NCBI GenBank assembly: GCA_965230335.1 | Contig: CBDDKS010000006.1 | Span: forward strand, 2,232,001 to 2,296,000 | Direction: 5' to 3' | Length of the DNA: 64,000 bases | Source: CBDDKS01 sp965230335 | GTDB taxonomy: Bacteria > Pseudomonadota > Gammaproteobacteria > Enterobacterales > Kangiellaceae | In this document: positions 19,051 through 27,314 of the stretch, in pieces | Layout: every line of letters begins with the position of its first letter | Numbering within the stretch: the stretch's first letter is position 1 | Notes under the pieces: generated by a model | Told to the model about the DNA's origin: nothing | The model's input: only the letters and a program-made list of their open reading frames with translations | Databases searched by the model: none | Made by a program: the position numbers and the translations under genes

Positions 19051-19479
19051 ATGGCTGAATTAAAAACCAAGAAAACCAGAGCCAGTGTTGAAAAATTTTT
19101 AAAATCTGTTGAACATGAACAGCGACGTAAGGATGCTTTTGAATTATTGGATATGTTTAAGCAGGTGACAAAAATGCAACCCAGACTTTGGGGCGATAGT
19201 ATTGTTGGATTTGGTGAGTATCATTATCAATCTGAGCGTAGTGCACAAAAAGGTGATTGGCCGCTTACAGGGTTTTCTCCAAGGAAAAGTAATATGACGG
19301 TTTATATTATGCCCGGTTTTAAGAATTATCAGGATTTGTTGGTGGACTTGGGTAAACATAAAACCAGTGTATCCTGTATTTACTTTAGCAAATTGGAAAA
19401 TATTGATAAAAAAGTGCTGAAACAGATTATCAGAAAATCCGTTGCAGATATGAAAAAATGTTATTCATGGAAATCATAA
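19051..19479 (+). CDS. DUF1801 domain protein
   Basis: A 142-residue protein with the DUF1801 (YdhG-like) pattern: EHEQRRKDAFELLDMFKQVT, then LWGDSIVGFGEYHY, TGFSPRKSNMTVYIMPGF, and a C-terminal CIYFSKLENIDKKVLKQ. This small fold is related to frataxin-like/iron-chaperone annotations but has no proven activity. I choose ATG 19051 because the domain starts right after it; the in-frame GTG at 18985 would only add the repeat-encoded FK-rich tail. No clear ribosome site precedes either start. Confidence 0.8.
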   Translation: MAELKTKKTRASVEKFLKSVEHEQRRKDAFELLDMFKQVTKMQPRLWGDSIVGFGEYHYQSERSAQKGDWPLTGFSPRKSNMTVYIMPGFKNYQDLLVDLGKHKTSVSCIYFSKLENIDKKVLKQIIRKSVADMKKCYSWKS

Positions 19480-19838
19480 TGCTTATGCTTACAATGAAAA
19501 AAATTTGTTTTACTTTCTCTCATTCATAATATTTTTTTATTGGTATTTTAATGAATGAATGGATTGTCCATTAATTAAAACTTGATTTGGATGAAAAAAG
19601 AACTGAAAGGTTAGATTCTCATAATAATTTATCTTAAATCGTAATAATTTATTCATTTATTAGGTTCTGGATATGACTTATGGAAGCAAGAAATCACTAT
19701 ATATATCAATGAATAAAGTGAAGAAAATATCTATTGTCAATAAAAATGATATGTTATATCATATCCGGCTTTATGTATGGATCAAAAATCAACACTTTCC
19801 ATATCTCCTTTAACAATTTGTAAAAACAGAGGCAACTC
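19480..19838. other. Intergenic region upstream of zinc-uptake genes
   Basis: About 360 AT-rich bases with no gene. The only structure I see is the promoter and palindromic operator at 19734-19765; the rest shows no terminator or repeat. Confidence 0.5.
19734..19765 (+). promoter_or_regulatory. Probable Zur-controlled promoter of the zinc-uptake operon
   Basis: TTGTCA (19734-19739), 17 bases, TATCAT (19757-19762). The palindrome GATATG-TTATAT-CATATC (19748-19765) covers the -10. Sequence and spacing match the box in front of folE2 at 5383-5400. A repressor bound here would block RNA polymerase. Assignment to Zur rests on the TATGTTATA core and the zinc genes downstream. Confidence 0.65.
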
Positions 19839-21083
19839 ATGAACAAGTTTCTTAACGTTACTGCTTTAGCTCTGGTATTTTCTGCGAATACTCTTTATGC
19901 CGGAAAAGCTGGCAAAATCACAGGTAGTGAATTTAATCCGGCAATTAGTTTGATTTTAGAAGGACTTTATACCGATATTGATTCCAGTGAATTAGAACTG
20001 CCAGGCTTTCAGTTGGGTGGCGAAGCAGAATTACCTGAAAATGGCTTTTCATCTGGCCATAATGAATTAAGTATTTCTGCTAACGTGGATGATAAGTTCT
20101 ATGGTTTCATGACGGCTGCCATCGTTATAGAAGGGGGTGAGACATTTTTTGAACTTGAAGAAGCTTACATGGAAACTTTGAAATTGGGTTCAGGATTTAC
20201 CATTAAAGGTGGTCAGTTTTTTTCTGATTTGGGTTATTTAAATAGTATTCATGATCATGCTCATGATTTTGCTGATCGTCCATTGGTATATGATGCTATA
20301 TTTGGTGGCCATTTATTAGATTCGGGTGTACAAGCCCGATGGGTAGCACCAACAGAAACCTATTTAAGTTTTGGTTTGGAAATCACGGCAGGTTCTGGTT
20401 TTCCTGGTGGAGAAAGTGAAGATAATAATAATGGCATGACCTTGTTTTTTAAAACAGGTGGTGACATTAATACCAGTTCCAGTTGGTTATTGGGTTTCAG
20501 TTATCATGAAACAGACTTTGATGTACGCGAAGCCGGCGGTCATGGGCATGGTGATGAAGAAGCTGGTGCTGATAATGAATTGCTGAATGGTGAAGTGGAT
20601 GTCACTGGTTTTGATTTTGTCTATAAGTGGGCACCACAAGGTAACCCAAAACAAACAAACTTTAAATTTCAAACAGAATATTTTGTGAAAAATGAACAGG
20701 GTGATGCTGAGTTGACTGAAGGTGCCAATACAGCAGAAGCCAGTCTTGATGGTGAGCAAACAGGATTTTATGCACAAGCTATCTATCAGTTTATGCCAGC
20801 CTGGCGCGTTGGTTTCCGTTATGATCAATTAGAGGCGGATAATACGATTAGCAACTTTACAGGTACGGGTATTGATCTTGATGAATTTTTGGAAGAGTCT
20901 GCTTTAGGTACTGAAGGTGATGATCCCTCTAGAGTCAGTTTGATGATTGATTACTCGCCCAGTCATTTTAGTCGATTACGTTTGCAATTTAGTCAATTGG
21001 ATAATGGACATGAGGACAATAACGATATCATCCAATTGCAATATTTAATGAGCCTGGGCTCTCATGGTGCTCATAAATTTTAA
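19839..21083 (+). CDS. Outer-membrane beta-barrel protein linked to zinc uptake
   Basis: A 414-residue protein with a signal peptide (cleavage near LYA-GKA), alternating strand-like sequence throughout, and a C-terminal phenylalanine (HGAHKF), the usual outer-membrane insertion signal. There are histidine-rich segments near residues 147-152 (HDHAHD) and 230-236 (GGHGHGD), which could bind zinc in extracellular loops. It is not a TonB-dependent receptor: no plug domain or TonB box, and too short. Position ahead of znuA/znuB and the Zur-like promoter suggest a porin-like route for zinc across the outer membrane. RBS AGAGG is well placed. Confidence 0.75.
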   Translation: MNKFLNVTALALVFSANTLYAGKAGKITGSEFNPAISLILEGLYTDIDSSELELPGFQLGGEAELPENGFSSGHNELSISANVDDKFYGFMTAAIVIEGGETFFELEEAYMETLKLGSGFTIKGGQFFSDLGYLNSIHDHAHDFADRPLVYDAIFGGHLLDSGVQARWVAPTETYLSFGLEITAGSGFPGGESEDNNNGMTLFFKTGGDINTSSSWLLGFSYHETDFDVREAGGHGHGDEEAGADNELLNGEVDVTGFDFVYKWAPQGNPKQTNFKFQTEYFVKNEQGDAELTEGANTAEASLDGEQTGFYAQAIYQFMPAWRVGFRYDQLEADNTISNFTGTGIDLDEFLEESALGTEGDDPSRVSLMIDYSPSHFSRLRLQFSQLDNGHEDNNDIIQLQYLMSLGSHGAHKF

Positions 21084-21113
21084 ATATGCGCTAAACAAGA
21101 AGGTGAAAACCTG

Positions 21114-22022
21114 ATGAGAAAGTTTATGAATGCTTCTGCTGCTCTTTTTGTTTTTCTGTGTCTGACTGCTTCCTCTGCATTTGCCAAGGTGCGTATTTTT
21201 GCCTGTGAGCCAGAATGGCAGGCAATTGCAGAAGAAATTGGTGGAGACAAGGTAAAAGCTTACTCAGCAACGACTGCCTTTCAGGATCCGCATTTTATTG
21301 AAGCTCGTCCTTCATTAATTGCAAAAACAAGACGTGCTGATATGGTATTTTGTACTGGGGCTGAGTTGGAGATTGGTTGGTTGCCTTTATTAATAAGGCA
21401 GTCAGGTAATACTAAAATACAAGAGTCGCAGCCTGGCTACTTTATGGCAACGTCATTTGTTGAACTGATAGAGATACCTAAAGAATTGGATCGCAGTCAT
21501 GGTGATGTGCATGCTGCTGGTAATCCTCATGCTTTTTGGGATCCCAATCGATTGCTGCTCATTGCAAAAGCCTTCACTAAACAATTAAGTCTCATAGATA
21601 CTGAACATGCTGATTACTATCAACGAAGATTAGGTGCTTTTGAAAAAAAATGGCAACAAGCTATTCAGCAATGGGAAAATCAAGCAGCTCCACTACGTAA
21701 TAAAAAAGCCATTGTATATCATAAAAACTGGAGTTATTTATTAAAATGGTTGGGTATTGAATTAGTGGATGATCTTGAACCTAAACCTGGGTTGCCACCT
21801 ACCAGTACACATTTAGCCCATTTGCTGAAAACCAGCCGTGAAATAAAGCCAGATTTTATTTTAATGACCAATTTTCAGGATGATAAAGGTGCAAAATGGC
21901 TAGGTGAAAAAATAGGTGTTCCCATCATACGTTTACCTTTTACTGTGGGTGGCAGTAAGCAGGCATCCAATCTAATTGAGTTATACACAGAAGCTTTGTC
22001 TATGTTGAATGATGCCAGCTAA
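21114..22022 (+). CDS. znuA: Zinc ABC transporter substrate-binding protein
   Basis: A 302-residue cluster A-I metal-binding protein with a signal peptide (cleavage near AFA-KV). Histidine ligands expected of ZnuA are visible: DPHFIEARPS (near 60), GNPHAFWDPN (near 140) and YHKNWSYL (near 200), followed by the GLPPTSTHLAHL segment. It delivers Zn(II) in the periplasm to the permease. The usual long His-rich loop of ZnuA is nearly absent; the upstream barrel protein carries His-rich loops instead. The stop overlaps the permease start (TAATG), so translation is coupled. Confidence 0.85.
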   Translation: MRKFMNASAALFVFLCLTASSAFAKVRIFACEPEWQAIAEEIGGDKVKAYSATTAFQDPHFIEARPSLIAKTRRADMVFCTGAELEIGWLPLLIRQSGNTKIQESQPGYFMATSFVELIEIPKELDRSHGDVHAAGNPHAFWDPNRLLLIAKAFTKQLSLIDTEHADYYQRRLGAFEKKWQQAIQQWENQAAPLRNKKAIVYHKNWSYLLKWLGIELVDDLEPKPGLPPTSTHLAHLLKTSREIKPDFILMTNFQDDKGAKWLGEKIGVPIIRLPFTVGGSKQASNLIELYTEALSMLNDAS

Positions 22023-22807
22023 TGAATCATTTAGTGTTGCAACTGGAAATATTATGGCCTGCCTTACTTGCAGGCCTTTTAGTTTTATCGACTCATGTAC
22101 CATTGGGTCAGGAAGTATTAAGACGGGGAATCATTTTTCTTGATTTGGCTATTGCACAGATTGCTGCATTTGGTGTGATTATTGCCGATGCTGTTTTATT
22201 ACATGATTATGCGCATCATAGTCATCTCGAACAAACCTTAATTGCTATTGTTGTTGCCGTTATTGGTTCATTGTTACTGTATAGAATTCGTCGTGTTGAA
22301 ATTCGAGTGCAAGAAGCCATGATTGGTATCTTGTATGTATTGTCAGCCACAGGTTGTATCTTATTATTGACAAAAAATCCGCATGCCGGTGAACGTATCA
22401 AAGAAATTCTTGTGGGACAAATTTTATGGATACAATTACATGAACTTGTGGTTATCGCATTTATTTATGCAGCTGTTTTAGCCATTTGGTTTAGGTTAAA
22501 AAATAGATTGGGTGCTTGTATTTTTTACCCTTTGTTTGCATTAACCGTGACATTATCCACTCAGATTGTTGGCGTGTTTCTGGTTTTTTCCAGTTTGATT
22601 ATTCCTAATTTGGCAACATTGAATAGGGAAAAGCCTGGTACTCATGCATTTATGATTGGCAGCATAGGTTATATTGTAGGATTAGTCATATCAGCTCTGT
22701 TTGATTTGCCGTCTGGTGCAACCATTGTTTGGTCACTGGCACTGATTGGTTTGATGTATTTTTTAATTTTTGGGAAATTGAAGCCATCATCAGAATCGCA
22801 TAAGTGA
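22022..22807 (+). CDS. znuB: Zinc ABC transporter permease
   Basis: A 261-residue inner-membrane protein with about eight hydrophobic helices and the ABC-3 family look: GLLVLSTHVPLGQEVLRRG near the N-terminus, then a cytoplasmic GEIKEIL-like coupling segment (GERIKEILVGQILW), and a late 'LVFSSLIIPNLATL'. It forms the channel for zinc import. No ATPase gene lies in this cluster or elsewhere in the window, so the ATPase (ZnuC) must be encoded elsewhere. Confidence 0.88.
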   Translation: MNHLVLQLEILWPALLAGLLVLSTHVPLGQEVLRRGIIFLDLAIAQIAAFGVIIADAVLLHDYAHHSHLEQTLIAIVVAVIGSLLLYRIRRVEIRVQEAMIGILYVLSATGCILLLTKNPHAGERIKEILVGQILWIQLHELVVIAFIYAAVLAIWFRLKNRLGACIFYPLFALTVTLSTQIVGVFLVFSSLIIPNLATLNREKPGTHAFMIGSIGYIVGLVISALFDLPSGATIVWSLALIGLMYFLIFGKLKPSSESHK

Positions 22808-22937
22808 ACTTTTATGATGTGTAGCTGAGTTAGTTATTTTTATTTTTTATTAAAACATGTTATTTTAAGGATCCTATTAAGAAGAGTGACTCGTGTTTCT
22901 TAAAAGAGAGTAAGTAAAAAAGATCTATGGAATTATC

Positions 22938-23729
22938 ATGTTTGGCTTTTTAAAATCAAAACCTGTGTTAAATGAAGAGGATTTTCAGTTTCAGATTGAA
23001 ACCTATAAATGGTTATTAACTTATTTTGGCGGTGATGATTTTTATAAAACAACACAACTGGTTCAACCCACAAAAACATTTTTTCCAATGAACCTGGGTG
23101 ATCATGACACGGTTCCAGTGATTTTTGAAAAGATAAAGTGCTATGCAGGGTTAGAATCCTGGCCATGCCAATTGATCGCACAGGAAGAGGGGGTGAATCC
23201 TCATATAGCACCAACATTATTGGTTAAAGATGTTCCCATAGATCCTCAAGGTACCTTTACTGTTGATGAAAGCAATGAGGCTATCATCACTTATAACCCA
23301 GCTATGGTTAGCAATCCTAATGCGTTGATCGCAACCTTCGCACATGAATTGGCACATTACTTGACTGCTACAGCACAAGAGCCGCCACCAGGTGGTTGGG
23401 AAAATTGGGAGTTCGCAACAGATATCGCTGCAACCTTTTTGGGGTTTGGTCTCTTTATGGCGAACACCTGTTTTAACTTTTCTCAGTTCTCAAGTGTTGA
23501 TGAGTTAGGTTGGCAGTGTAGCACAACGGGTTATTTATCAGAGGCTGAGCACTGTATGGCTTTGGCGTTATTTTTAAGTTTGAAGCAGATTCATAAAGAT
23601 GAAGCGCTTCGATTCTTAAAGCCCAATTTGAAAAAATTAATTAAGCGATGTTTTGTTGAAATAGATCAAAGGGATATTGTTAACTTGTTGAGTAAAGTTA
23701 AGTATGTTGAGCCAATTGACCTTAATTAG
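22938..23729 (+). CDS. HExxH putative metalloprotein, unknown family
   Basis: A 263-residue cytoplasmic protein. The only recognisable signature is AHELAHYL (HELAH at about residues 136-140), the zinc-binding HExxH of gluzincin-type peptidases. About 20 residues later comes WENWEFATDIAA, where a glutamate could be the third ligand. No signal peptide or membrane segment. It follows the zinc-uptake operon by 130 bases and could be regulated with it, but no operator was seen. Its stop codon TAG is supplied by the first bases of the palindromic repeat at 23727-23779. Confidence 0.65.
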   Translation: MFGFLKSKPVLNEEDFQFQIETYKWLLTYFGGDDFYKTTQLVQPTKTFFPMNLGDHDTVPVIFEKIKCYAGLESWPCQLIAQEEGVNPHIAPTLLVKDVPIDPQGTFTVDESNEAIITYNPAMVSNPNALIATFAHELAHYLTATAQEPPPGGWENWEFATDIAATFLGFGLFMANTCFNFSQFSSVDELGWQCSTTGYLSEAEHCMALALFLSLKQIHKDEALRFLKPNLKKLIKRCFVEIDQRDIVNLLSKVKYVEPIDLN

Positions 23730-23779
23730 AGCCTGTTTATCTTTTTCAGGTTTAACCTATAAAAGATAAACAGGCTCTA
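23727..23779. repeat. Palindromic dispersed repeat, copy A
   Basis: A perfect 19-bp inverted repeat, TAGAGCCTGTTTATCTTTT (23727-23745) and its complement (23761-23779), around a 15-base centre that itself contains AGGTT-T-AACCT. Same family as copies at 35946, 40389, 49564 and 56803. It overlaps the stop codon of the preceding gene. Confidence 0.9.
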
Positions 23780-23858
23780 AAATAGAAAGAAAAAAGGATC
23801 CTGATATCCATTCATGTTATGCTTCAATCCTATTAGAGGTGAAGCAATATCTCAAATT

Positions 23859-25433
23859 ATGTACAGTAAGCAAGGTTTATATACTGTCGATCAAATCAAA
23901 AAGCTTGAGCAACTTTATGCCAATATGCATTCAGGTGAAACCTATGCATTGATGGAACGGGCAGGTGCTACAGTGGCCATTGAAATAAAAAAACGCTGGC
24001 CAAAGTCGCAAAATATTCTCGTGATGTGTGGTTCTGGAAATAATGCAGGCGATGGTTTTGTTGTTGCCCGTTTATTGGCACAATCTGGCCGTAAAGTCAC
24101 GGTGGTTGAGTTATCCCAAGCCAAGAAGAAAGGGGATGCTGCCCGTGCTTATGCGCGGCTGGATGAAGTCAAAGTCAATTATGCGCCTTGGGACGTCCAC
24201 TTATTGGAACAACAGGATATTTTGGTTGATGCCTTATTGGGTACGGGTATTACGGGAGCTTTAAAGCCTGAGTATTTGAAGGTGATTGATGCGGTTAATG
24301 CCACGGCTATTCCCGTGGTGGCAGTTGATCTGCCCAGTGGATTGGATGCCAATACAGGGATGGTAAGACAGAGTGCTGTGAAGGCTGAGTTAACCATGAC
24401 TTTTATTGGGGTTAAACGAGGGTTGTTGACGGGAGATGCAGCAGATTATTGTGGTGAAATTGTATTAAAAGATTTGGATTGTGGCTCAGGTATATTTAGT
24501 TTGGTTGAGCCCGATGCTTATCAGTTTCGTTATCAGCAGGGTATCAAATATTTAAAACCTCGTCCTCGGGTCAGTCATAAAGGACATTTTGGCCATGTAC
24601 TTATTATTGGTGGTGACTTAGGTTATTCAGGTGCTATTACTTTAACTGGAGAAGCGGCTTTAAGAACTGGAGCCGGTTTAGTGAGCCTTTTAACGCACCC
24701 AGACCATGTGATGGCTGTGGCAAGCCAAAGACCCGAAATGATGGTGCATGGCTTATCAAAAAGTGCCATAACACAGCAATTACAACATTTATTGGAAAAA
24801 GCTAATGTCATTGTTATAGGTCCTGGCTTGGGAACGGATAGCTGGGGAAGAGCGCTCTTATCAGAATTCCAGCAATGTTATAAAAAATTGGCAAAAAAGA
24901 AAGGGAAAGGAGATAAACAGGGTGTATGGGATAAAAAAAGCATTTGGGATGCTGATGCCTTAAATCTTTTGGCAGAAGATCCGAAACGGGATGATTGTCG
25001 GGTCATCACACCACATCCTGGTGAAGCCTCTCGTTTGTTAGATACTTCTGTTAGTCAAGTGCAAAGTGACAGGTTTGCTTGTGCCAGGCAATTACAAAGC
25101 ATATATGGCGGCGTGTGTTTGTTGAAAGGTGCGGGTACTGTTATTGCTGATGTGAAGTATACCCATGTGATGCATTCAGGAAATCCTGGTATGGCAAGTG
25201 GTGGAATGGGAGATTTATTGTCAGGTATTATTGCAGGGCTCATTGCACAAGCATTGCCTTTGGATAAAGCCACATGCCTGGGTGCTGCCATTCATGCTGA
25301 AGCAGCTGATCTGGCTGTGACGGGAGAAACGGTTGCCATAAAAGCCGCTCCTTTGGAACGTGGATTATTAGCCAGTGATTTACTGAGCTACGTCAGAGAA
25401 TTAGTGAACCCAATTGTTGAACATGATGTCTAA
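23859..25433 (+). CDS. nnr: Bifunctional NAD(P)H-hydrate epimerase/dehydratase
   Basis: Repairs damaged NAD(P)HX. The N-terminal epimerase domain (YjeF_N) has MCGSGNNAGDGFVVARLL and VDALLGTGITG. The C-terminal ADP-dependent dehydratase has HKGHFGHVLIIGG, GPGLGTDSWG, DADALNLLA, TPHPGEASRLL and GMASGGMGDLLSGI. I start at ATG 23859 (MYSKQGLYTVDQIKK) because homology begins there; ATG 23814 is in frame but adds an unlikely segment. A lysine-rich insert (about residues 343-362) sits before the DADALN motif. First gene of the conserved nnr-tsaE-amiB-mutL-miaA-hfq-hflXKC block. Confidence 0.93.
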   Translation: MYSKQGLYTVDQIKKLEQLYANMHSGETYALMERAGATVAIEIKKRWPKSQNILVMCGSGNNAGDGFVVARLLAQSGRKVTVVELSQAKKKGDAARAYARLDEVKVNYAPWDVHLLEQQDILVDALLGTGITGALKPEYLKVIDAVNATAIPVVAVDLPSGLDANTGMVRQSAVKAELTMTFIGVKRGLLTGDAADYCGEIVLKDLDCGSGIFSLVEPDAYQFRYQQGIKYLKPRPRVSHKGHFGHVLIIGGDLGYSGAITLTGEAALRTGAGLVSLLTHPDHVMAVASQRPEMMVHGLSKSAITQQLQHLLEKANVIVIGPGLGTDSWGRALLSEFQQCYKKLAKKKGKGDKQGVWDKKSIWDADALNLLAEDPKRDDCRVITPHPGEASRLLDTSVSQVQSDRFACARQLQSIYGGVCLLKGAGTVIADVKYTHVMHSGNPGMASGGMGDLLSGIIAGLIAQALPLDKATCLGAAIHAEAADLAVTGETVAIKAAPLERGLLASDLLSYVRELVNPIVEHDV

Positions 25434-25935
25434 TGTTTCCGATACACTGAGTGCCTATTGTCAATTTCAAATGACTCTGAGTCATTCAGACAATATGGAA
25501 GCTTTTGGATCGGCTTGTGCCAAGCTATTGAATTTGACTCAGGTTCATGCTTCTCCTTATGTGATTTATCTGCAAGGAGATTTGGGAGCAGGTAAAACAA
25601 CCTGGACTCGAGGTTTTCTGCGTTATTTGGGGCATGAAGGCGCTGTGAAAAGCCCAACCTATACATTGGTTGAGCCCTATCATTTTTCGCAATGTCAGGT
25701 CTATCATTTTGATTTGTATCGGTTATCTGATCCTGAAGAACTGGATTTTTTGGGCATCGAAGATTATTTTGATGATCAGTCTGGTGTTATTATTGTGGAA
25801 TGGCCACAATGTGCACAAGGCAGGTTGCCAAACCCTGACTTATTACTTCAATTGAGTTATATTGACTCGGGACGAAAAGTGGATATACAAGGGTTTAGCC
25901 ATAAAATATGCGCTGGCTTGGCCGACCTGGTTTAA
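25423..25935 (+). CDS. tsaE: TsaE, tRNA t6A biosynthesis ATPase
   Basis: About 170 residues. Works with TsaB and TsaD in making threonylcarbamoyl-adenosine at position 37 of ANN-decoding tRNAs. Seen: P-loop LQGDLGAGKTTWTRG, the following SPTYTLVEPY, HFDLYRL, and IIVEWP with the conserved glutamate. The start overlaps the end of nnr by 11 bases; ATG 25423 and 25426 are both possible, with 25414 (TTG) less likely. Translationally coupled to nnr. Confidence 0.93.
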   Translation: MMSNVSDTLSAYCQFQMTLSHSDNMEAFGSACAKLLNLTQVHASPYVIYLQGDLGAGKTTWTRGFLRYLGHEGAVKSPTYTLVEPYHFSQCQVYHFDLYRLSDPEELDFLGIEDYFDDQSGVIIVEWPQCAQGRLPNPDLLLQLSYIDSGRKVDIQGFSHKICAGLADLV

Positions 25936-25982
25936 GTGAGTCCAAAATCATTATAAAATCGAAAAGAACATTGTTGTAGATT

Positions 25983-27314
25983 ATGAAAAAAATAAAAAAT
26001 ATTTTAATGCGTATCTTTTTAGTCCATATTTTTTTTATCGCCTGTAGTTATTCACATGCAGCAGATATAAAAAGTATGCGGTTTTGGCAGTCGCCAGAAA
26101 AAACTCGTCTTGTCTTGGATGTTTCGGAGCCTGTTCAATATAAATTATTTACATTAAATAAACCCAATCGACTGGTTTTGGATATTCAATCATCACGATT
26201 AACTTTTGATATTAAACAACAAAAAATCCCCACCGAAATCATGTCGAGGGTTAGAACGAGCCAAAAAGAAAACAGCACACGTCTGGTTTTTGATTTAACG
26301 GAGAAAATCACTTTTAAATCTTTTGTATTAAAGCCGATTCAAAATTATGGTCATCGATTGGTTATTGATATAGCGGATACACGACAAAAATCAAAACCGC
26401 CAACACAGGTAAAAACATCGATCAGTGGCGAACGTAATATTGTCATTGCAATTGATCCTGGTCATGGTGGTGAAGATCCTGGTGCGATTGGTGCCAGAGG
26501 AACCCAGGAAAAAGATATTGCACTAAAAGTTTCTAAAGAAGTTGCCAAATTAGTGAATGCAGAAAAGGGTATGCAAGCCGTTATGACACGGAAAAGTGAT
26601 TACTTTATTCGTTTGTCAAAAAGAACAGAAATTGCCCGTGATCATAAAGCGGATCTGCTGGTTTCTATTCATGCCGATGCATTTCATGATCGTCGTGCCA
26701 GAGGTGCTTCAGTCTGGGTGGTTTCCCCTAAAGGTGCCGATTCTGAAATTGGTCGCTGGCTTGAAGAAGGCGAACGAACGTCTCAGTTACTGGGTGGCGT
26801 TGAAGATTTGAGTGATAAAGATCCTTACTTAAAAGAAGTGTTATTGGATTTATCAAAAAGCCATACGATGGGAGCCAGCTATGATGTAGCGGGTATTGTT
26901 TATAAGCAATTATCAAAAGTCGTCCCTAAAATGCATGGTAAAAGAGTACAAAAAGCGGCGTTTGTTGTGTTGAAAATGCCGGATATTCCAGCGATTCTGG
27001 TTGAAACCGCCTTTATATCCAATCGGGAAGAAGAAAAATTATTAAGAAGTGCTCGATACCGAAAAAAAGTGGCAAAAGCTGTATTTAGGGGCATTAAACA
27101 ATATTTTCATGATAACCCGCCTGATGGTTCTTTATTGGCAACAATACGTGATACTAAGAAAAGAACGGTAACCTATGTTGTGAAGCGTGGCGATACGCTC
27201 TCTGAAATTGCAGAAAAATTTAATGTGACCATGTCACAGATTAAACAGCACAATCAATTGAAAAGTTCTATGGTGCGCATTGGCCAAAAATTAAAAATTG
27301 TTGGACAACCTTAA
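25983..27314 (+). CDS. amiB: N-acetylmuramoyl-L-alanine amidase AmiB-type
   Basis: A 443-residue periplasmic zinc amidase that cuts the stem peptide from murein during septum splitting. Order: signal peptide (to about 27), AMIN domain (about 30-125, septal targeting), amidase_3 domain (about 150-375) with IDPGHGGEDPG, TQEKDIAL and SIHADAF supplying the His/Glu/His zinc ligands, then one C-terminal LysM domain (VVKRGDTLSEIAEKFNV). Called amiB rather than amiC because of its place between tsaE and mutL. Its stop is directly followed by the mutL ATG. Confidence 0.93.
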   Translation: MKKIKNILMRIFLVHIFFIACSYSHAADIKSMRFWQSPEKTRLVLDVSEPVQYKLFTLNKPNRLVLDIQSSRLTFDIKQQKIPTEIMSRVRTSQKENSTRLVFDLTEKITFKSFVLKPIQNYGHRLVIDIADTRQKSKPPTQVKTSISGERNIVIAIDPGHGGEDPGAIGARGTQEKDIALKVSKEVAKLVNAEKGMQAVMTRKSDYFIRLSKRTEIARDHKADLLVSIHADAFHDRRARGASVWVVSPKGADSEIGRWLEEGERTSQLLGGVEDLSDKDPYLKEVLLDLSKSHTMGASYDVAGIVYKQLSKVVPKMHGKRVQKAAFVVLKMPDIPAILVETAFISNREEEKLLRSARYRKKVAKAVFRGIKQYFHDNPPDGSLLATIRDTKKRTVTYVVKRGDTLSEIAEKFNVTMSQIKQHNQLKSSMVRIGQKLKIVGQP

